A stretch of 64,000 bases of DNA. It comes from Erpobdella octoculata (lineage: Eukaryota > Annelida > Clitellata > Hirudinida > Erpobdellidae). The notes below the pieces were generated by a model. It ran no database searches. It was not told the DNA's origin and saw only the letters and a program-made list of their open reading frames with translations. The stretch covers positions 1,460,767 to 1,524,766 of the forward strand of contig OZ022245.1 of the NCBI GenBank assembly GCA_963978895.1, written 5' to 3'. Each line of letters opens with the position of its first letter. Positions within the stretch are counted from its first letter, which is position 1. Made by a program: the position numbers and the translations under genes. Positions 60,447-64,000 of this stretch are shown one piece after another.

Positions 60447-62165
60447 ATGGCCACGGAAACTCTCAGCTATAAAGCCATAAAATCGGCATCCATGCTACGA
60501 GAATGCGACGAGCAGAAAGTAGAACAGAGAAGGAAGAGCATGCTAATAATCGTACTGCAATACCTGTACGACGAAGGCTACTCCGAGTCGGCCAAGAAGC
60601 TCGAGGAAGAGACGAACCTGAACATGAGCAAGTTCCAGGTCTGTGACAACATCAACCTGGAGACGATACTGCTCGACTTCGAGTCTTATTACTACGTCAA
60701 GTTCAACAGGTATCCGAAAATCATTAAAAAACTGGACGGTCCGGAAGTTAATTTGCCGAAACATAAAACTGGCTTAGCCGGCGGCGCTAAAGCGGCTAAA
60801 AAGACGCCGAGCGTTTCATTGCCGAGGCTCAATTCTACGAGCAGCGTCGGCAGTGGCTGCAAAGGTGCGACTGGAGATAATCCTCCAATGAGCGGCAACA
60901 GTATTTGTAACAGCAGCAACAACACAAACAATAACAACAATAGAGCTAATACAACTAACCACACTAACAAATCCAAAGTGAACGAACCAAAGCAGAAAGG
61001 AAAACCGGATAAAAACGGCGACACTCAGAGTCCCAGCAACAACCTCGACAATCTTTCGCCCTTCATTCAATCCATCGGAAAATCACCTTCGACTCACGCC
61101 GAAACTTCAAATCCAGTCGTCGTCGACTACAAGAGCATGATAAAAGACGCCACCAGACTGAACCTCGACTCTGAAAACAACTCGGATGATCGACTGCTCA
61201 AACCGCTCGGCCGCTACAACGGCTACAGCGAGGAGTGGAGAGAGTTGGCCCAAACGGTATCTAAAGACATTTTCTCCGAGAATCCAAACGTCAAATGGGC
61301 CGACATCATAGGGCTAGAGAATGCCAAAAGTATAATTAAAGAATCGGTTGTTTATCCGATAAGATTTCCTCAATTATTCACCGGTATTTTGTCTCCATGG
61401 AAAGGCTTACTGCTCTACGGACCACCAGGGACCGGGAAAACGCTTCTGGCTAAGGCCGTAGCCACGGAATGCCAGACGACGTTCTTCAACATATCCGCTT
61501 CGACCATCGTCAGCAAATGGAGGGGCGATTCGGAAAAACTGGTCCGAGTTCTGTTCGAGTTGGCTCGTTTCCACGCCCCGTCGACCATTTTCCTCGACGA
61601 AATCGACGCCCTCATGGGCCAGCGGGGCGGACCCAACAGCGAGCACGAGGGGAGTAGAAGAATGAAAACTGAATTATTAGTCCAGATGGACGGTCTGGCG
61701 AAGTCGAACGATCTCGTATTTTTACTGGCCGCTTCGAATCTTCCCTGGGAACTCGACCATGCCCTTCTCAGGCGACTGGAGAAGCGGATCATGGTTGGCC
61801 TGCCCAGCAAAGAGGCACGCAGAGCCATGTTCGAGCACCACCTACCTCCCGTCGTCTGTCCCGGGGACGGCGGCGGCGGCGGCGGGATCGAACTCCTTTC
61901 CGACATCGAGAGCGACGAACTTGCCTTGCTGACGGACGGCTACTCCGGATCTGACATTCACATCGTCTGCAAAGAGGCTGCCATGAGGCCGCTGAGAAAA
62001 GTTTTCGAAGTTCTCGAAAGTCACGACGGCAACGACGACATCGACGTCAAGCTTGACGTGGTGACAACTTCCGACGTCAAGTGGGCCATCTCGAAAATCA
62101 AACCGTCGGCTAAAACGCTGGCCGACAAATATCTCAGATGGCAGAAGGATTTTGAGTCGAGTTAA
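60447..62165 (+). CDS. KATNAL2: katanin p60 ATPase-like 2 (KATNAL2), intronless
   Basis: Microtubule-severing-type AAA ATPase of 572 residues (human about 538). An N-terminal LisH domain (about 32-64, IIVLQYLYDEGYSESAKKL) is followed by the KATNAL2-typical CDNINLETILLDFESYYYVK. The linker is rich in Asn/Ser/Lys (SSNNTNNNNNRANTTNHTN). The AAA module starts near NPNVKWADIIGLENAKSIIK. Walker A is GPPGTGKT (325-332), the pore-loop region KWRGDSEKLVR, Walker B IFLDEID (381-387), sensor/arginine-finger region LLRRLEKRI. The C-terminal helix is KYLRWQKDFESS. All catalytic residues are present. Family members act at centrioles, cilia and the spermatid manchette. The whole CDS is one exon, while vertebrate KATNAL2 has many introns; this indicates intron loss or a retrogene origin. 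Confidence 0.96.
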   Translation: MATETLSYKAIKSASMLRECDEQKVEQRRKSMLIIVLQYLYDEGYSESAKKLEEETNLNMSKFQVCDNINLETILLDFESYYYVKFNRYPKIIKKLDGPEVNLPKHKTGLAGGAKAAKKTPSVSLPRLNSTSSVGSGCKGATGDNPPMSGNSICNSSNNTNNNNNRANTTNHTNKSKVNEPKQKGKPDKNGDTQSPSNNLDNLSPFIQSIGKSPSTHAETSNPVVVDYKSMIKDATRLNLDSENNSDDRLLKPLGRYNGYSEEWRELAQTVSKDIFSENPNVKWADIIGLENAKSIIKESVVYPIRFPQLFTGILSPWKGLLLYGPPGTGKTLLAKAVATECQTTFFNISASTIVSKWRGDSEKLVRVLFELARFHAPSTIFLDEIDALMGQRGGPNSEHEGSRRMKTELLVQMDGLAKSNDLVFLLAASNLPWELDHALLRRLEKRIMVGLPSKEARRAMFEHHLPPVVCPGDGGGGGGIELLSDIESDELALLTDGYSGSDIHIVCKEAAMRPLRKVFEVLESHDGNDDIDVKLDVVTTSDVKWAISKIKPSAKTLADKYLRWQKDFESS

Positions 62166-63500
62166 TTTATAAAGTGAATATGTTAAAATGTATAATATAT
62201 AATCTTTTATTTTCACTTGAAAAAGTTTACAGCTTGACTGCAGTTTCGTTTACTTTGCTTGTGATCTTCAATAATTTAAGCGTTATCTATTGACTGTTCC
62301 ATGTTAATATACTAAATTTCCATTTCTTCTGAACGAATCCTGTGATAGTTTTTATTTATTTAAATTATTTAAACAGTAATTATGAATTATTTTTAAGCAT
62401 TTATGTTTTGTAAATATATTTAATTTTTTTTTAAATTGGTTAATATCAGTCTTTTGTTTAGTTAAAAACTAATTCGTTTATTATAACAGATTCGTTCCAT
62501 AAATCTACGTAGATCGATCATTCGTTTATATTTGTGATGTTTTTCAGTGAATTTGTTATAATGTCATCACCAGATGGAAACAAATTCCCAAGAATTGTAT
62601 ATTATATGGAAATTGTTTAATAATTATAAATTAGGCAGTTGTAAAGCGTAATTATAATAATTATAATAATCTGTATTTAAATTAAATATTTTAAGAGATA
62701 TTTGTAAAAAATAATAATACAATACAATACAACCGATGACAACTATCAAATAGAGACGCGGCTAAACAATACTATGAGTCTCGCACTAAGACGAACAAAA
62801 TGTATCCATAATTTTATTAGCAAAATATGAGTATATTTACTTATTAAATATCACAATGTAAATCCTTTATATTAACTTCACCGTGTTTGCTTGCCACTTA
62901 AAAAAAACAACTTCCCATTATCCAATCAAGCCGATATTTTGTCGGTTTATTCGTAGTCGCGGACTTTACATTCTAAAAAATTGCAGGTCGATTAAACAAA
63001 ATTTGAAGGAATTATAGAATAAAATAAATTAAAACTTTAATTTTTTCTAAATTAAAAATTTTTTTTTGTAGAAAAATAAACCATCAATTTAAAAAAAGCA
63101 TTATTTAAATTTTAAATTTAAAAATTTATAATAAAAAATACGTTATTTTTATATTGATTCGAAAGTTTTTTTTTATATTTTCAATCTTCATATACTTTAA
63201 ATATCAAGTATTAAAATGTTTTTCTATTTTATAGACTTATTATCAAAAAATAATTTGCAAATTATCAAATTATAAAGGATTTTTTAAAACGAAGTTTTTT
63301 TTACGGTTCACTTGTTATACTAATAAAATAAATAATTAATTTCCCATATAAATAGCTTTTCTTTTATAATAAATAATGATAGTTTTATATGACGCAATAT
63401 TTTTTAAGTAATGAAAAATGTGTCATATTTATTATCAGAAGAAAGCAACAAAAGTTTTTGGGCGAACTATTTATTTCTTCTGTTGATTCATGGAATTGAG
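62166..63500 (+). other. KATNAL2 3'-UTR and AT-rich downstream DNA
   Basis: Very AT-rich with no ORF of interest. No AATAAA falls within the first 200 bases after the stop; several A/T-rich variants could serve. Nothing else is supported. Confidence 0.4.
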
Positions 63501-63503
63501 AAT

Positions 63504-63855
63504 GATGATGATGGTGGTGGTGATGATGATGGTGATGATGATGATGATGTTGATGATGATGTTGATGATGATGATGTTGATGGTGATGATGATGGTGATG
63601 ATGGTGATGATGATAATGATGATGATGATGAAAATGCCTTGAGGTGGAAAATCAGAAATGAGCGAACGACTTTGTTCTAAAAAGATGAAGGATTAAAATG
63701 AGAATTTGAGTAATAAGTGGCTCGTTCATAAGAATCTAAACTCACGACCTTTCAGAAGATGATGATGATGATGATAATGAGGGTGATGATGATGATGATA
63801 ATGATGCTGCTGATGATGATATTATTGATTGTGATGATGATAATGATGATGAAAA
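63504..63855 (+). repeat. (GAT)n tracts, two blocks
   Basis: Blocks at 63504-63632 and 63758-63855 of GATGAT with GGT/GTT/AAT variants, separated by about 125 bp of ordinary sequence. The Asp-rich ORF over the first block is probably a repeat artefact. Confidence 0.92.
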
Positions 63856-64000
63856 GGCAGCAGTTTATTATCGTTGCAATTACTGATGAAAAAAGCCTAT
63901 TCTTTTAAGAGTTTAAATGGATTTGATAAGAACTTAGTAGTTTTTTTTGGATTTATTTATGTTTGTTTGTAAGTAACGCTTGAACAACGGGAATGAATGA

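Noticed and set aside
59971..60480. Open frame of 169 codons (plus) and 140 codons (minus) with a 7-residue repeat
   Set aside because: The 21-bp minisatellite is a multiple of three, so it stays open in several frames; there is no coding evidence.
60543..62216. Minus-strand ORFs over KATNAL2
   Set aside because: Antisense shadows of a confidently identified AAA ATPase.

Overview
The window is nuclear DNA from an AT-rich, repeat-rich invertebrate animal genome. Evidence: spliced genes with GT-AG introns, metazoan gene families (ARID1/BAF250, TTI2, KATNAL2, mitochondrial ribosomal uS15m, ATP synthase subunit f), an amidated neuropeptide precursor, and abundant cut-and-paste DNA transposons. 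I cannot place the species from sequence alone.

Layout. 1-3072 (+): 3' part of a C2H2 zinc-finger gene, tail-to-tail with MRPS15 (3444-6085, -), whose exons I joined by splice sites and reading phase. 9716-14634 (-): a four-coding-exon gene for a small type I membrane protein with a Cys-rich ectodomain and a tyrosine-bearing tail; one intron holds a hAT-type element that duplicated the splice donor. 20584-21138 (-): a neuropeptide precursor with four copies of an RGDL-amide peptide. 24.1-28.3 kb: 5S-rRNA-derived repeats, a large palindrome around (TA)n, and a tandem duplication carrying two ~0.5 kb (AAT)n arrays. 30196-31578 (+): ATP synthase subunit f in four exons. 33611-42081 (-): an ARID1/osa (BAF250) gene, unusually compact, with a split ARID domain and a BAF250_C last exon. 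40-52 kb: a transposon-dense stretch with a foldback element, a 1.6 kb Mutator-like element made of inverted minisatellites, a hAT relic that still encodes the hATC domain, and a tandem duplication in which one copy gained a TA-inserting MITE while the other keeps the empty site. 56596-58203 (-): TTI2, intronless. 60447-62165 (+): KATNAL2, intronless, with a 21-bp minisatellite ending 34 bp before the ATG.

The genes are mostly unrelated housekeeping or regulatory genes and form no pathway. Two (MRPS15, ATP synthase f) serve mitochondria, ARID1 serves SWI/SNF chromatin remodelling, TTI2 serves PIKK maturation, and KATNAL2 acts on microtubules. The most novel items are the RGDL-amide neuropeptide precursor and the unclassified membrane protein. 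Several transposon insertions can be dated relative to each other by their target-site duplications or an empty site.
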